From NCBI GenBank assembly GCA_013407085.1, contig JACCGJ010001427.1:1-64000 (forward strand): a DNA stretch of 64,000 nt, in the 5' to 3' direction. Under the pieces are notes generated by a model, which did not search any database, was not told the origin of the DNA, and was given only the letters and a program-made list of their open reading frames with translations. The stretch comes from Atriophallophorus winterbourni (lineage: Eukaryota > Platyhelminthes > Trematoda > Plagiorchiida > Microphallidae). This document shows, piece after piece, positions 1-11,489 of this stretch. The stretch's first letter is position 1. Each line of letters opens with the position of its first letter. The position numbers were made by a program, and so were the translations under genes.

Positions 1-60
1 ATCAATGAAGCCGGCTAATCTACTCGTGAAGCCAGCCGCACAAAAGTAAGTAAGTAGTAG
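1..60 (+). repeat. 3' tail of a repeat-C retroposon
   Basis: The sequence resembles the 3' end of the repeat C copies at 10.25, 11.65 and 24.8 kb: a TGAAGCC block, then CGCACAAAAG, then a short AAGT-type tail. The rest of the copy lies outside the window. Confidence 0.5.
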
Positions 61-87
61 TAATATCATGGGTTTAAACTCTGTCTA

Positions 88-240
88 CACGTATTTGGAC
101 AAATGCGTTTGAACAGTTTGGTCTTACCAGGCTTATCCAACAGTGGCATACGAGCGCATGCGGATCCAGATGAGTGCAAACAGCACGAAACCGGTCGTGG
201 GCTGTGTGATGGAAATGCGTGCAAATGAGCATTGTTTGTT
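88..240 (-). repeat. Repeat B unit 1 (tandem)
   Basis: It carries the repeat B landmarks CCAACAGTGGCATA and GCAAACAGCACGAAACCGG, reversed relative to the copies at 14.2, 15.9, 21.3 and 29.4 kb. A second unit in the same direction follows within about 40 bases, so this is a short tandem array. No coding capacity is recognised. Confidence 0.65.
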
Positions 241-274
241 CATGATCATAGGTGTAATCCCTATCCACAATTGT

Positions 275-440
275 TTGGACACGTGATTGAACAGGTTGGT
301 CGTACCAACCTTATCCAACAGTGGCATACAAATGCAACTTCTTTACCATCCTTCCTCTGTTTCTGGCGCATGCTGAGTGCAAACAGCACACAGGCGGTCG
401 TGGTGTGTGTGATGGAATTGAATGCAAATGAGCATTTTTT
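275..440 (-). repeat. Repeat B unit 2 (tandem)
   Basis: Same landmarks in the same order as unit 1: TTGAACAGGTTGGTCGTACC, CCAACAGTGGCATAC, then the GCAAACAGCAC block. Differences from unit 1 are scattered, so the duplication is not recent. Confidence 0.65.
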
Positions 441-1326
441 TTCATTTTATTTCTTGAATAGCGGATGAGATTTTGCTTTGCGTAGAAAAGTTCGATTTAC
501 AAGCAATAAGAAATTTAATTTACATTATGGCGCATCTAACGAAAATGTTAACAGTTTTTGAGATAGAAAAATGAGAATGACTGCGGACGAGTATATAAGT
601 ACGTGAAGTAGAAGGGAGAGCCAATCACTGGTCTGCGCTCTAGCTGCACAAAATGCGAATAATTAAGGGAGCCAAAGAAAAATGTTGAATTTAGCGGACC
701 TTGAAGATTAAGCGGCATCAATGATTGCAGTTTTCGTTAAGAAAAGTTTTGTCATCCTTTTCAAGTGGTAGCTACCGACGTTCAAGAACTATTCTCTCGA
801 ATACCTTCAAAACATGCTCAGATCCGGTCTGAAAGCTTCTTGGGAAGCGATTTACCCATTACCATTGGGATTGTTTTTATTCCAGTGACAACCGTAAAAT
901 CAATCGAAAATCGTAATTGATTTTTTTATTGATTTCGCTAAGATTCATTCAGGAGAGGAATATTATTATCTGCTCGATATATGAGCATTGTAATGCAATT
1001 GCTTGATCGATACACGATTAGTGCACGAGAGTTTCAACCAACCGAATGTTTCAAGCATTTCGCATAAATTGCGTTGAATCGCGTAAATTTTTGCCCAGTC
1101 TCAACAGCTGCAGCCGCTATCGAACGCCCCGGCTGATTCGCGCGCGTGCATCGATCGTTCCGCCGGTTGATTGGTGTAGCGCGACCAATCAACGGTCACG
1201 TGATTTGTGATTCGGTAACGGAACGCTTGTAACGTTATCTAATGTTAGGGCGAGGTGGGGTTTTGTGAACAGCATTTCGTGGTCAACACCTTTCGCTACG
1301 ATCACATCATCAACATCGAGGTATAA
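441..1326. other. Non-coding stretch, nothing recognised
   Basis: No convincing ORF or repeat family was seen. The last ~250 bases are GC-richer and could belong to a longer left LTR of Gypsy-1, but the right LTR does not clearly match them. Confidence 0.4.
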
Positions 1327-1519
1327 TGTCAACGCTCGATATAATTTAGATCGAGTAGATCGCTTGGCTCAGTAGTTTGACTTCATTTCGTTCATCTAAT
1401 TGGCTAATTGTACATATATATACAAAGGAGTTGTAAATAAAACGAAGCATTCTGCCAGTCGTCTTCTTCCCACTTTCGTGAGTGTTGGGTCAGCCGGAAC
1501 TCGCTCTAAAGACACAACA
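1327..1519 (+). repeat. Left LTR of Gypsy-1 (start approximate)
   Basis: Bases 1367-1519 match 3567-3725 almost base for base, including CTAATTGTACATATATATAC and AACGAAGCATTCTGCCAGTC. The 5' boundary is set at TGTCAACG by analogy with TGTCAAGG at the right LTR; the first ~40 bases align poorly, so the start is uncertain. Confidence 0.65.
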
Positions 1520-1535
1520 GACTTGGCGACGGAAA

Positions 1536-2322
1536 ATGGCTATCTGCTTTGAGCAAATGCAAGAATTACTTCAGCAACAGCAAGCACAGTTCGAAAAATC
1601 ACAGAAGCAGCTCATTGAACTTTTTTTCTCAGAAGCTGAATATCAAAGAACACATAGAACAGACACAGCAACAATCAATTGACTCAATCGCAGCATCCAT
1701 CACAGAGTTCCATTTTGATGCAGAATCGGGAACAACATTCAATGCTTGGTTTCAGAAATACGAAGACATTTCCCGAGTTGAACTAGCAGGCCAAGGTGAT
1801 GCATGGCTTGTTCGCCTATTGTTGAGAAAACTTGGTCCTGTTGAGCACGAACGTTACACTAACTACATTCTTCCAAAATGTGCTCGAGAGTTCAGCTTTG
1901 ACGAAACCATTGCAACACTCACGACAATCTTCGGCGAACAATCATCCTTATTCAGCATTCGTTACAATTGTCTCAAACTGATGAAAAAAGCAACAGACGA
2001 CTACACTACCCATGCTGCTATCATCAATCGAGAGTGTGAAAGATTCAAGCTCGGTTCGATGACGCCAAATCAGTTCAAATGCTTGATGTTCGTTTGCAGT
2101 CTTCAATCACCAGCAGACGCAGACGTTCGAACAAGAATTCTGAGCAGATTGGAGCACGAGCCGGAAATGACCCTTCAAGACATTGCAGCAGAATGTCACA
2201 GAATGATGAACCTCAAGCATGACACCAAGTTGATTGAAAACGCCGGACAGAAAATAGATCCTCAAGTGTACAAGAACACAGCAGCACACAGTAGTTCACA
2301 AAGTCCTCCCAAAAGTCATTGA
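1536..2322 (+). pseudogene. Gag of Gypsy-1, frameshifted
   Basis: Gag would form the particle that packages element RNA. The first ATG after the primer site (1536) opens a glutamine-rich start (FEQMQELLQQQQ). The frame then shifts near the T-run at 1620-1627 into a second frame that runs to a stop at 2320-2322. That frame has the capsid-like stretch FNAWFQKYEDI, LLLRKLGPVEHERY, FGEQSSLF and RECERFKLG, as in gypsy Gags of the family often annotated K02A2.6-like. The zinc knuckles lie in the next frame, one base back. No slippery heptamer is placed in the Gag frame at the overlap, so an inactivating indel is more likely than programmed frameshifting. Confidence 0.75.
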
Positions 2323-3449
2323 AACCCAAAAGTGCCTGTTGGTATTGCGGTCGATGGCACTATTCGAAAGATTGTCCGTTCAGAACCTATAAGTGCCGCA
2401 GGTGCAAGCGCATTGGTCACAAAGAGTCACATTGCAGAAAAAACTATAGGACCGGTGCAAACTGTCTTCATAATCCAAAATCGAATGGAAACCGGGGCAG
2501 AATCAATGCGGTCATTGCAACCTTTGAAGCAGATTTGGCAAGCAGACGTAAATATGTCGCCGTGAGAATTCAAGGCAAGACTGTTTCGTTGCAAATCGAC
2601 ACCGCCTCAGACGTCACATTGATTTCCCGCTCAACGTGGAAGAAGATTGGCTGCCCAACAGTCTATCCCACGGAAATGAATGTGCGAAATGCCTCTGGTG
2701 AACCACTGCGGATTGACGGACAATTTACTTGTAAGATTGATTTCAATGGTGAGAAAGCAACTGGTTTAGTTTACTTGACGCCTCATGATAAACTTGATTT
2801 GCTTGGAATTGATTGGATCGAACGACTGAATTTACTTAGTGTGCCTTTAAAAGATCTGTGTTCAACAAAACCTGCAACTGTGTGCCAGACAAATTCTTCA
2901 TCAAGAACATATCGACAGTTGATACGCAAACATGGTTACGATATCCGGAACGAATCGCTTCAAGGTGACAATGATTCTACAAAGCATAAAACTCCCAAAT
3001 CAGTCTTTTCAAACGCTGCTAGGCTTCCAAGAACAATCAACGCTCGTAATAAACAACCACACAGGCAGCAAGGTAATCGTTGCGAAAACAGTTCTCGAAA
3101 CTATAAAGAAAGCAATCTTATTCGTGGTCGTTTCACAAGATCAAGCGACTATAAAGAGGAACCGGTTTGCGGTACAGGTGGTCCATGTGGCTCTAAGGCG
3201 AATGCTTCACAGAAAAACGCAACTCGTGGTTCACGAAAGCAGTATAACGATTCCCATGCGTTGGCACCGCATGTTTCTCAAAATGAACCTATCAGCACTA
3301 ATGTACAGTGGCAAAGAGTCGACAACCGTCTTGCTGAACAACATCGCACAAACGAGACTCCAGAAAGAAGATACCCAACACGAAGAAGAACAATGGTTCA
3401 ACCATTTCAAATCGATCCAAGAAACAAGGCGTACATAGACCGAAGGTGA
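2319..3449 (+). pseudogene. Zinc knuckles, protease and pol tail of Gypsy-1
   Basis: This 376-codon ORF starts with two Cys-His knuckles (CWYCGRWHYSKDC and CRRCKRIGHKESHC), which bind RNA in Gag. About 80 residues later comes a retropepsin-type protease: LQIDTASDVTLISRS, with DTAS where DTG/DSG is usual, and LLGIDWIE as the flap-distal segment. After about residue 190 the sequence changes to basic, low-similarity material and ends with YPTRRRTMVQPFQIDP, like the extreme C-terminus of this Pol family. Reverse transcriptase, RNase H and the integrase core are absent, so the ORF is a deletion product. The exact deletion point, near 2.86-2.95 kb, is inferred. Confidence 0.75.
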
Positions 3450-3474
3450 ACGTCCTTTTTTTCGCAGGGGGAGG

Positions 3475-3725
3475 TGTCAAGGTCGTTCAATCTAGGCACG
3501 CCAAACCTCGCACTGTTTTGGAAGTATTGATCGTTTTTGAATTTGAATCAATATAGTAGTTTGGCTTCATTAGCTTAGTAGCTTGACTTCATTTCGTTCA
3601 TCTAATTGACTAATTGTACATATATATACAAAGGAGTTGTAAATAAAACGAAGCATTCTGCCAGTCGTCTTCTTCCCACTTCCGTGAGTGTTGGGTCAGC
3701 CGGAACTCGCTCTAAAAACACAACA
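3475..3725 (+). repeat. Right LTR of Gypsy-1
   Basis: Starts TGTCAAGG just after the purine tract and ends ACACAACA... as ACAACA, like the left LTR. It is about 251 bases, against ~193 for the recognisable left LTR, so the copies differ at their 5' ends. No clean target-site duplication was found. Confidence 0.65.
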
Positions 3726-4837
3726 GGCACGAGGCTGTATTTGTCATGTGTTGTTTAAAAACGTTCTATGAAATGAGGGGTGAATTTTTAATATCATCCA
3801 TGCCTTTACATTCACGAGACGCTTTTTGTCTCCAAGTCAGACCAATCTGAATGTATTTTACTTCATGCGCGGACAATGCCTGTGGCAGCGCCCCCCTCCA
3901 GAATTGTGATATCATACAGGATACTCCTTCGTGTGTGACGATGTGCATTCAAACCGTATTGAAGTAGCCAGGTGTACTCTAAATCTAAATTCAAAGATTA
4001 GACAGCAATCCTACGTCTAATAGATGTTAATGCTGCATGCCTATTTTTTGGCATTTCACATTCGAGGTTCGGCAATCTATCATCTTGGCTGGTAAGAATG
4101 GGTAGTAGGGATTCCCGCTAAGAATTTGACACCTGATTTAAAATAAACTGAATGCCAGTAGTCTACGGAAAATCTGTCTGCTGTTGATTTTCCTAGTCCA
4201 CGTGATAGCAAATGCACAATCATAATCCACGTTGATTTGACATTCCAGACTAATTCCAAGCTACTGCGTCATAGTTCTCATACGAGCGAGTTGATTGCCC
4301 CCTATAACTATTTGCTCCAGCAGTCTGCTTGCTACGACTCATTCCACAAAACTCTCTTGTCAGGCAAGCCCCGCCGCATACGCGACATTCCAAGCTTTCT
4401 AAATAGATCTTGCTTACCTTTTCGAAGCGACCACTAGCTCCTCTGGGCCAACGACGCATGCGTGTATTTTGTCGTTTGGTCCAACGCAATATATATCTAG
4501 CTATGAAATTTATTTAAGGTGGACTTAACGGTTTTCAACAATCAGCCATTAGCTTAGAGCCACTGTGATATTTAGCGGTGTTGTAGCATTGCTGGCTGCA
4601 CGCGAACTAACAATCAGAATGGATCCGTTAATGTGCGTGATGAAAGACCCAATGTTGCTAAATTTATCTAGTTCTGACTACTCACGAATACAGCACATAT
4701 GAAACCGCACGCAGCGTATTGAATTGCAAATTCCGGTGACGGATAACCACCATCAGATCAGCTGCTCCGGATTTCAGGTTAGAATAGTTTCGCGTCTGAC
4801 ACACAAACTTTGTCCGACTGAGAGTGCCAGCACGAAC
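3726..4837. other. Non-coding stretch, nothing recognised
   Basis: Only short chance ORFs on both strands. No match to the repeat families of this window was seen. Confidence 0.4.
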
Positions 4838-5065
4838 TCATCATCATCATCACAGACAGCATTACACCGGCAGCACGTACCGAATGCGTAACTGCCACAC
4901 AACCATGAAAAAGTAAAATCCTAAAAGATGGGGAAGGGGGGACTTAAATAGCTACGGATTTGATAGAAGAGTGAGCACAAACAAACTGGGAAGAGGTGCC
5001 TACACCTCGAATGGAACATGCATTCAAACAAGAATCGTGAACGAGTAGAGCGACATCTCAGCACG
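4838..5065 (-). repeat. Repeat D copy with ATC microsatellite
   Basis: Starts with a CATCATCATCAT run, then AGCATTACACCGGCAGCACG, CACAACCATGAAAAAG and AAGATGGGGAAGGGGGG. The same blocks recur at 9900-10145 in the same direction and at 13630-13740 in the other. Downstream blocks (AACTGGGA, GGTGCC-ACACCT, GTGAACGA) are also shared with the 9.9 kb copy. Confidence 0.6.
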
Positions 5066-6205
5066 AACTAGGATGAAGTTGAAATCGTGTTGACCATTGA
5101 GCTTCACAGTGGGGCGGTTTCCAAATGTGCGACGGCCAATTGGCTTTGTCCTCATGATCCGAGGAACGTTTGGTGTGGACACGCTCGAGTTGGAAATCCT
5201 TAATTCAAACAACACACATTCAAAGCCTTACGTGTTGTAAAATCTATCCGACACATTTTATATTCAAACGGCCAACAGAATTATAAATGCATGGCTGAGG
5301 TCAGTCATGGAATACGCTATGCAGACCTGGTCTTTATGCCTCAGAATGGTTCATCCTCAGGGTGAACCCGTCAGCGATTTAATACTAGGAAATGAGGTGT
5401 TTATAGAATGTAATCCCCAATGAAGCTAAACCCTGATAAACTCATCTGGTGGAGCATTCAGCAGGAGGTATGACGCAAGCACGTTAAAATTATCCATAAA
5501 CATTGAGAAATTCTTTACTGCGCAAGTAAAAACGTGCAAATTTATTTGCCAGCGATACCGAGCGGTACGTGGAAACAGGCGATATATTATCACTATTATA
5601 ACCGCCTAAATCTGGCTAGATCGGGCCTGAGTGCGGTCTAGGGCTGTGGCATGTTGCATTCGTACATACCTTTGACAACGCACGTCAGAATGCACTCTCA
5701 ACAGTTAACAAACGATGCAGGATTTTAAGGAGTATGTGAAATAACTCGAGTGAATGATTCATGTCACAGCATTGTCAAATAAAGTATACATAGACATGAC
5801 TGAATCATAATTTTTCAAGCAGCAACACCGGGCAATGGATACGACGCTAATGATGAAAATGAAACATTCGCAAAGTAATGAACATTGTTGACTGAAATCG
5901 TGTTACGATGAAAAATTGTCAGAAAAATCTCATTTTTTTACAAAATATAAAGTTACATAAATATGGAACAGGGAGAGAAAGCTCTAATAAGATTGCGGAG
6001 ACGGGTAATATCAGACGGGTACAGGGAGCACGAATTAAAACGTTGAAAGGCTCCGATTCCCGGTGGAAGCCTCAGTTTGACTCTGGAAAACAAGGAGCAA
6101 ATAGTTAAGGTACACAAAGGCGAGTGTGTGTGTGTGTGTACATCGATTTGCATTTATCACAAGCGAACGAGATTTTTTTCAAACACGCATGCATTTAACC
6201 ATAGG
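5066..6205. other. Non-coding stretch with GT microsatellite
   Basis: No gene recognised. A short GT run lies at about 6122-6140. Confidence 0.4.
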
Positions 6206-6400
6206 GTATGGTATGGTATGAAAGCACAAGCCTGATCCAGGCAAAGTGCCGCACAGTCACAGACTGCACGTGGACCAAGATACGGTCAGGTTGAGAAAGT
6301 AGAAATGGTAGTGAGACTCCAGCCGGTTTCAGCATGCAGCTCACTATCTGTGGCCAATCGATTTAGCACAATGTTAGCCGCACAGCAAAAAGTAATGTAC
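6206..6400 (-). repeat. SINE-A copy
   Basis: Plus-strand blocks GAAAGCACAAGCCTGATCC, AAAGTGCCGCACAG and CAGCATGCAGCTCACTA are shared by about 20 copies in the window. Sense strand is inferred as minus because the copy at 29998-30230, read on plus, has its variable tail (TTTCATACATAT) at the end away from the CACGGATGTGCAATCG start. This copy lacks the GCCTAGACAGATATG block. Confidence 0.7.
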
Positions 6401-7627
6401 TACCTGACAACATCGTTTTAATTGTGAAACCAGAATGGCAGTATTTGGCCTGTTTGCATCAAACAAAACCTATTGTGAAGGTACGAAGTGCATTAGCGAC
6501 GAAAGCCAATCACGTGCTTTCGAAGGATAGGCAGCACTTCATCCTCGGCACAACACAAGAGCATGAAGCGACGAAACGTACGACGACGACAATTGCGAAC
6601 TCGTTATATTTTGGGTATCCGGAGGATTGCAGTCGAAAGGTTTGAGCGACAACATCTTCGGAATGATGAGAAGATGGGCAACGTCAGTCGCAATTTATCA
6701 AGTCGGTCAAACGAGCCCTGCGTGGCGAGGGCTTGAGGTGTACTGGTTGGCACGAAATCGACTGACAAATCGGATCGAAGTGACAACCGAGACAGACAAG
6801 TTGAGGATAAGTGTTGTGATGATTTGTTTTGCTTATATGAGATAGGCTTGTGTTTTGTTAGTTGTCTTGTGCGTATTAAACGCTTTTGACGAATTGCCAT
6901 GTCTTGTGTTGCGGGATTCGTAGGTAAACGCGCTTAGCGTTGGACAGGTTAACCTTGGGGTCGAATCGAGACTCAATCAATGTGTTTGCGAGCGTGCAAC
7001 GCGGGGGTTACATGGCTACTGACGGACCGATAACCCAATAAGTGACCAAGTGCACCAGATGCAACTTATTCACCTGAAACAATCTGACGCAATCATTTCG
7101 GGCTTCTCTCTACCCATACCCGATACACTATGACCGTCTTCGTGCTGTGTTGTTTTGAAACGGCGGAGAAATTGGGAACAAAGCATGAACGGTTGGATAA
7201 GAATGGCACACTTTATCTGTTCAACCACATGTGCACACGCTGTAGTCGTGGATATTTCCCAAGACTGCTTTCCTGCTGTTTGCAGTCATCAGATAAAATC
7301 AGGATCTGCATGATAGGAAACTGAAGAAATGATGAGCAAAGGTGGGATTGTTAAGTCACCAAGGGATAAGGCTAACACAACAAAGCTGAACCCATATACT
7401 TAAATGAAACATCTGCAGTTGCATACTTCCCGACCATACACACACAGGAAAGCAGAATAAGTCAATCACATATTTTTGTGGTAGCGCTATTTCAGCCAAC
7501 AGGATCGAGCGATTCGTGACGAATCTAGCCTACACAAAGATGATGTCATCTACCAATTTGCGTACATAAAAAGCCATTCTCTTCTTCTACATGGTCTGAC
7601 TGAGGTGGGAAACTATTATGAAAAGGA
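6401..7627. other. Non-coding stretch with degraded repeats
   Basis: Bases 6890-7010 share GCGTTGGACAGGTT and a following ACGCG-rich block with 26955-27070, possibly LTR-like, but no paired LTR was found. Bases 7186-7320 faintly resemble repeat B (GGTTGGATAAGAATGGCAC, TTCAACCACATGTG). No gene recognised. Confidence 0.35.
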
Positions 7628-7852
7628 CGGATGTGCAATCGTGCAGCATTTATATGTTGTACGGCTAACATCGTGCTAAATTGATTGACCAACGGTAGTG
7701 AGCTGCATGCTGAGACACACTGGAGTTTCACTACCATTTCTATTCCCCCCTCATATCTGTCTAGGCATGGGCAACCTGACAGTATCTTAGCCCACGTGCA
7801 GTCTCTGACTGTACGGCACTTTGCTTGCATCAGGCTTGTGCTTTCATACCAT
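7628..7852 (+). repeat. SINE-A copy, near full length
   Basis: Runs from GGATGTGCAATCGTGCAGCA through TAGTGAGCTGCATGCTGA, CTGTCTAGGCATGGGCAACC and CGGCACTTTG to CTTTCATACCAT. All main blocks are present in the sense order. Confidence 0.8.
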
Positions 7853-8510
7853 GAAAAGGACGATAAAGGAATAGCAAAACAATTGCTAAGTTTGAATATC
7901 ATCGCATAAATAATACACAACAGAGCAGCATAATTACAAATGAGAAACAGAGACTGCTCAAGTATACGTTAATAAAAAGAAATAGAGCCTGGAAGTCCTC
8001 CATCCACACGAACACCCAGTAATACAGCGCTTCTGGGTCTATATTGGTGACTATCTCACTATCTCGTCAGCGTAGTCATAATTACATGCATTAATTATGT
8101 GTAGATCAGTTAATTATCCACCCTAAAGAATATTAAATACGTGTGAGTTACACGTCTTTCAGTGAAAGCAGCAGCATCTACGCACGGGCTGTCAGACTAC
8201 CGAGAATTAGGGAGCAACGTAACAATGGCTTCCACCGACTCTTGATAAAGTACAGACTTAAGAAGAATACACATTCCACGAAGCAGGTTTATATCATAAG
8301 CAGCACATTTTTAATAAATGAAATGCCCAACTCAAATGTGTTACGACGAATAGGTCAAGGAATGCAATTTCATACAGCATGAGGTTAGCGCTTTTCAGTT
8401 GCGATCACTCACCAATGGTGAACTTTGTCGTAATTGAGCGCACCTTTTGATTGTGAACAAAGACAGAGAGAGAGGGAAATAGCCTCGTATGAGGTGAGGA
8501 CTATGCATGT

Positions 8511-8716
8511 GGAATGTGCAATCGCGCAGTATTATCGTGCTGCGCTGGTAACATTGCACAAACTTTCGTTGCCATCCGTACTAAGCCCCCTGCCGTAACA
8601 TGCTGGAGTTTAACTGCTATTTCGTTGTCTTATATATGTCAACCTGACAGTATATTAGCCGATTTAAAGTCATTGACTATTGGAAAATTTGCCTGGAACC
8701 TGGATTGTGATTTTGC
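8511..8716 (+). repeat. SINE-A copy, diverged
   Basis: Blocks ATGTGCAATCGCGCAG, ACATGCTGGAGTTT, CAACCTGACAGTAT and ATTTGCCTGGAACCTGGATT keep the SINE-A order with many substitutions and a shortened centre. Confidence 0.6.
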
Positions 8717-9484
8717 GCATACATTTCCCGATATTAGGGTAATTTATGGGCGAATAATTCGACAAACGATTCCAACGAAAGGATTGTTGACCGTAGATTA
8801 TAATTTAGTGATGAGTCGTCCATCATGTTCATGATATTGATTTTCAATACGCATGAATAATAATCAAGCAACCATGAATCTCGTCAAATCAGCAAAGAAC
8901 ACAGTGAAATTTTAAATTGATGTCAGATTACACAATTAAGTAGTATAAAAACTTCGGAAAACAGATCAGAAACACGTAGTGACAGGGAACTAGCGATACG
9001 AGGACGGAGAGAAAAACAAAGACAGTAGGGCGACTACACATAGGAAACATGTTGTACGTTTGTTGGAAGCGCTTTTGCGTGATTTTCCAGTTGTTTGATT
9101 CTGCTCAGTTCCTGATTTCAACTCATCATAAAGTAGATGTTTTGGAATACGACATTTTCCATTCTGTAGACAGGTCCATCACGGCGGCGTCCGTAACAAG
9201 CGATTGCTATCATAGATAAGTGAACATGCTCTGCAAACCAGATTTTAAAAACAGTATATCACTTGTTGATTTTCCGTTCCACGATACGTTAATGGAAAGC
9301 ATTCAGCTTTTGTGGATGATTCAGGTTTAACTGCATAAATAAAGCATTACAATGTTAGGACGGTAGTTATTTCGTTCAATCTCTACTATACCCCTTAACA
9401 TGCTGTTTTATGCGATTATTGTGTTCCCGTCAGTCACAGCATTCAGGCGCAGGTGGAAAACATTGCCAGAAACCAAAACATTGG

Positions 9485-9682
9485 ATGTGCTATCGTACAG
9501 CTCTTAGGTACAACAGAGTGCTCTGGCTACTTGTACCGAGCTGTATGCGGACAAGCTGGAGTCTTATTCGCAGTTCTCCGTTCCTAATATCTGCATAGGT
9601 CCGGTAAACTGGAGAGTATTACAGCACACACGCAGTCTATCGCTGAGCGGCACTTTGCCTGGACACAAAATTGTGATTCCAC
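9485..9682 (+). repeat. SINE-A copy, strongly diverged
   Basis: ATGTGCTATCGTACAG, GAGCTGTATGCGGACA, AGCTGGAGTC, then CGGCACTTTGCCTGGA keep the family order, but most positions have changed. Confidence 0.5.
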
Positions 9683-9720
9683 ATTCCTACACACTAAGCA
9701 AGCGTACGGATAACAGAAAA

Positions 9721-9820
9721 TATCTGTCTAGGCTTGGGCAACATGACAGTATCTTAGCCCATGTACAGTCTCTGATTGTGCGGCACTTTGCCTGGATCAG
9801 GCTTGTGCTTTCATAACATA
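9721..9820 (+). repeat. SINE-A 3' half
   Basis: TATCTGTCTAGGCTTGGGCA, ATCTTAGCCCATG, GGCACTTTGCCTGGATCAGG and TGCTTTCATAACATA. Only the 3' half is present, as expected for a 5'-truncated insertion. Confidence 0.7.
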
Positions 9821-9899
9821 CGCTTAACACAAAACTGGACACCGACCATCCGTGGGAAAACGTTCGTGCCTAAATTCTGGTAAAACGCTACAGCGTCAA

Positions 9900-10145
9900 A
9901 AACCGGTATACTGGATATGATAATAATCATCACCTTGAAGAGTATTATACCAGTAGCATGTTCCGAGTGTTTAACAGCCATACAACCATGACATAGTAAA
10001 AATTCTAAAAAGATGGCATAGAGTGGGAGGAAAAAGCTAATGAACCTATAAAAGATTACACACAGACAACTGGGATAAGGTGCCAACACCTAGAATCAAA
10101 CACGTATTCAAGGAAGGGTTGTGAACGAACAGAGTGACATAAGCA
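9900..10145 (-). repeat. Repeat D copy
   Basis: Shares ACAACCATGACATAGTAAAA, AAAGATGGCATAGAGTGGG, AACTGGGATAAGGTGCC and the GTGAACGAACAGAGTGACAT block with 4838-5065, in the same direction. Confidence 0.6.
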
Positions 10146-10253
10146 TGACTGCTTCCTGGCAGCTTTCTCGGTCACACATCACAACAAGTTTCCTCGCCAC
10201 TCCAAGAAAATGTCTACAACAAGACCGCACCTGAACACGACTTCGGACCATCT

Positions 10254-10605
10254 CTACGGGGAAAAATGAAAGTGCGAATTCTCATCTTTTGAACCGCAAC
10301 CTGGAGGACCGATCACACTAACCACAGCTAGTTTAACGGTTCCAAAGGTTGTCAAAGGCTTCGGTACAAAACCCTGAGGAAAAATCTGGAGCAGAGTCTC
10401 GTAGACAGTTAGTTGATGTACACCACCCCTTTCTGGCAACTCCCTCCTGCCTTGCAGGTCGCACTTGGTTGTGAAAAGGCTAGAGAAGCTGACTCGAACA
10501 AACGCCGAGTGGTGCTGGGGACGCCGCTTTGTACATAAATTCCCAAGAATCTTCTTTGAAGCTGACTCATCCTCCAGGAGGAGATAGTCGCACAAAAGTA
10601 AAAGC
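10254..10605 (+). repeat. Repeat C copy (3' portion)
   Basis: Matches the reverse complement of 11645-12135: AACCCTGAGGAAAA, GTAGACAGTTAGTTG, TTTCTGGCAACTCCC, CAGGTCGCACTTGGTTGTG, ACGCCGCTTTGTA and GGAGATAGTCGCACAAAAG. The 5' part shared with the R1 LINE is missing, so this is a 5'-truncated copy. Confidence 0.7.
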
Positions 10606-11194
10606 TAGTTTAACAGTCAAAGCCTTTATCAGCCTGAGCCATGTCAGAGTCTAGCCACCCTTACAAGGACGCCATTCCGAGTTAGGAGTGGCAAATAAAA
10701 CCACTTTGAGAAAATGTTAATTTCCAAATTACACTATATGACATAACCATCAAAGTTTCAACATCTACATCGCTACCAAAGATTCTATTACGGATTCTAT
10801 TACGTTACGTATCCGATGTTGCCAACTAATTCCGCGATGGTGCGCAGACTTCTCTATTCTTCTTTTCTTGACGTCCAAGTATCACATACGTGAAAATAGT
10901 GAAATGATCAGACCCAGAGTGATAGAAACAACCATCAGACCACCCAAAAAAGTTTATTATCCATTTGAGAGTTGGAAACCTCAAAAAAGGTTTGCACAAA
11001 GGTTACGAAATAAAGCAACAACCAGGCCATCTAAATTCTACAATACTTTCAAATCGAACTTACAGTTCTGGTCAACGAAGCATATTCTATTGATTGTGGT
11101 GAAGAAATGGAGACCTGAGAAGGAAATACACATAATCTAGATCACAACAACGCGTACAGATAAAATCAATCCAAGTCAAAGATTTTTTTCTTAC
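10606..11194. other. Non-coding stretch, nothing recognised
   Basis: One 90-codon ORF (10868-11140) shows no recognisable domain and is probably chance. If the DHHC gene continues beyond 11195, its next intron or 3' exons would be here or further left, but none was identified. Confidence 0.35.
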
Positions 11195-11425
11195 CGCGTT
11201 TGCCATTGGTGTAAGTGGGGTGGGAATGGGCTGACCATTTGTGCCCGTGGGGTATCTAGGCAAGGTGACATCGTTTCCAATGATGGATGGCTCGGGTAAC
11301 GAACCACGAGGATTCATTGCCATGGATTCCTCTTCAGTCACAATGTGCCACGGCCGAAGAAGGCTGAGAAACAAGATCCCAATCAGTATAAATGAAAACA
11401 CCGCAACAAGACAGTATGAGCAATT
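11195..11425 (-). CDS. Possible exon 5 of the DHHC palmitoyltransferase gene
   Basis: On the minus strand an open stretch starts after TTTAG (acceptor) at 11425 and ends at 11195 before GTAAGA (donor). It is 231 bases, exactly 77 codons in phase 0, matching the phase 0 end of exon 4. The encoded segment begins NCSYC, contains a hydrophobic run (AVFSFILIGILFLSLL) and then RPWHIVTEEES and a proline-rich tail. ZDHHC9/14/18 proteins have a cytosolic NCC-type segment and a C-terminal tail here, which fits in part, but a fifth hydrophobic run is not expected. An alternative acceptor (CTCAG, exon start 11363) would drop that run but needs a phase 2 exon before it. The conserved GSW/NPY segment normally preceding NC was not located, so an exon may be missing between 11.4 and 20.4 kb. 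This call is tentative. Confidence 0.4.
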
Positions 11426-11489
11426 CTAAACAACTAAAATACAGTATAATAAACAATAAGGTGAGCGCTGCGCACGGATGCAGAACGGT

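Larger units (their letters stand above)
1327..3725 (+). mobile_element. Gypsy-1, pol-deleted Ty3/gypsy retrotransposon
   Basis: Two direct repeats ending in the same block (1367-1519 and 3567-3725) bracket a Gag-like ORF, zinc knuckles and an aspartic protease. The left LTR ends in ACACAACA and is followed by ACTTGGCGACGG, a primer-binding-site-like sequence. A purine-rich tract (AGGGGGAGG) precedes the right LTR. Between the protease and a short C-terminal tail, the reverse transcriptase, RNase H and most of the integrase are missing. The element is about 2.4 kb, where full gypsy elements are about 5 kb. It could have moved only with proteins from other elements. Confidence 0.8.

Noticed and set aside
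2290..2330. Programmed -1 frameshift site in Gypsy-1
   Set aside because: No slippery heptamer is placed in the Gag frame, and the zinc knuckles normally belong to Gag itself. An indel is the simpler reading.
6890..7010. Solo LTR or primer-site region shared with 26.95-27.07 kb
   Set aside because: Only one ~100 base block matches and no terminal TG/CA pair or internal region could be assigned.
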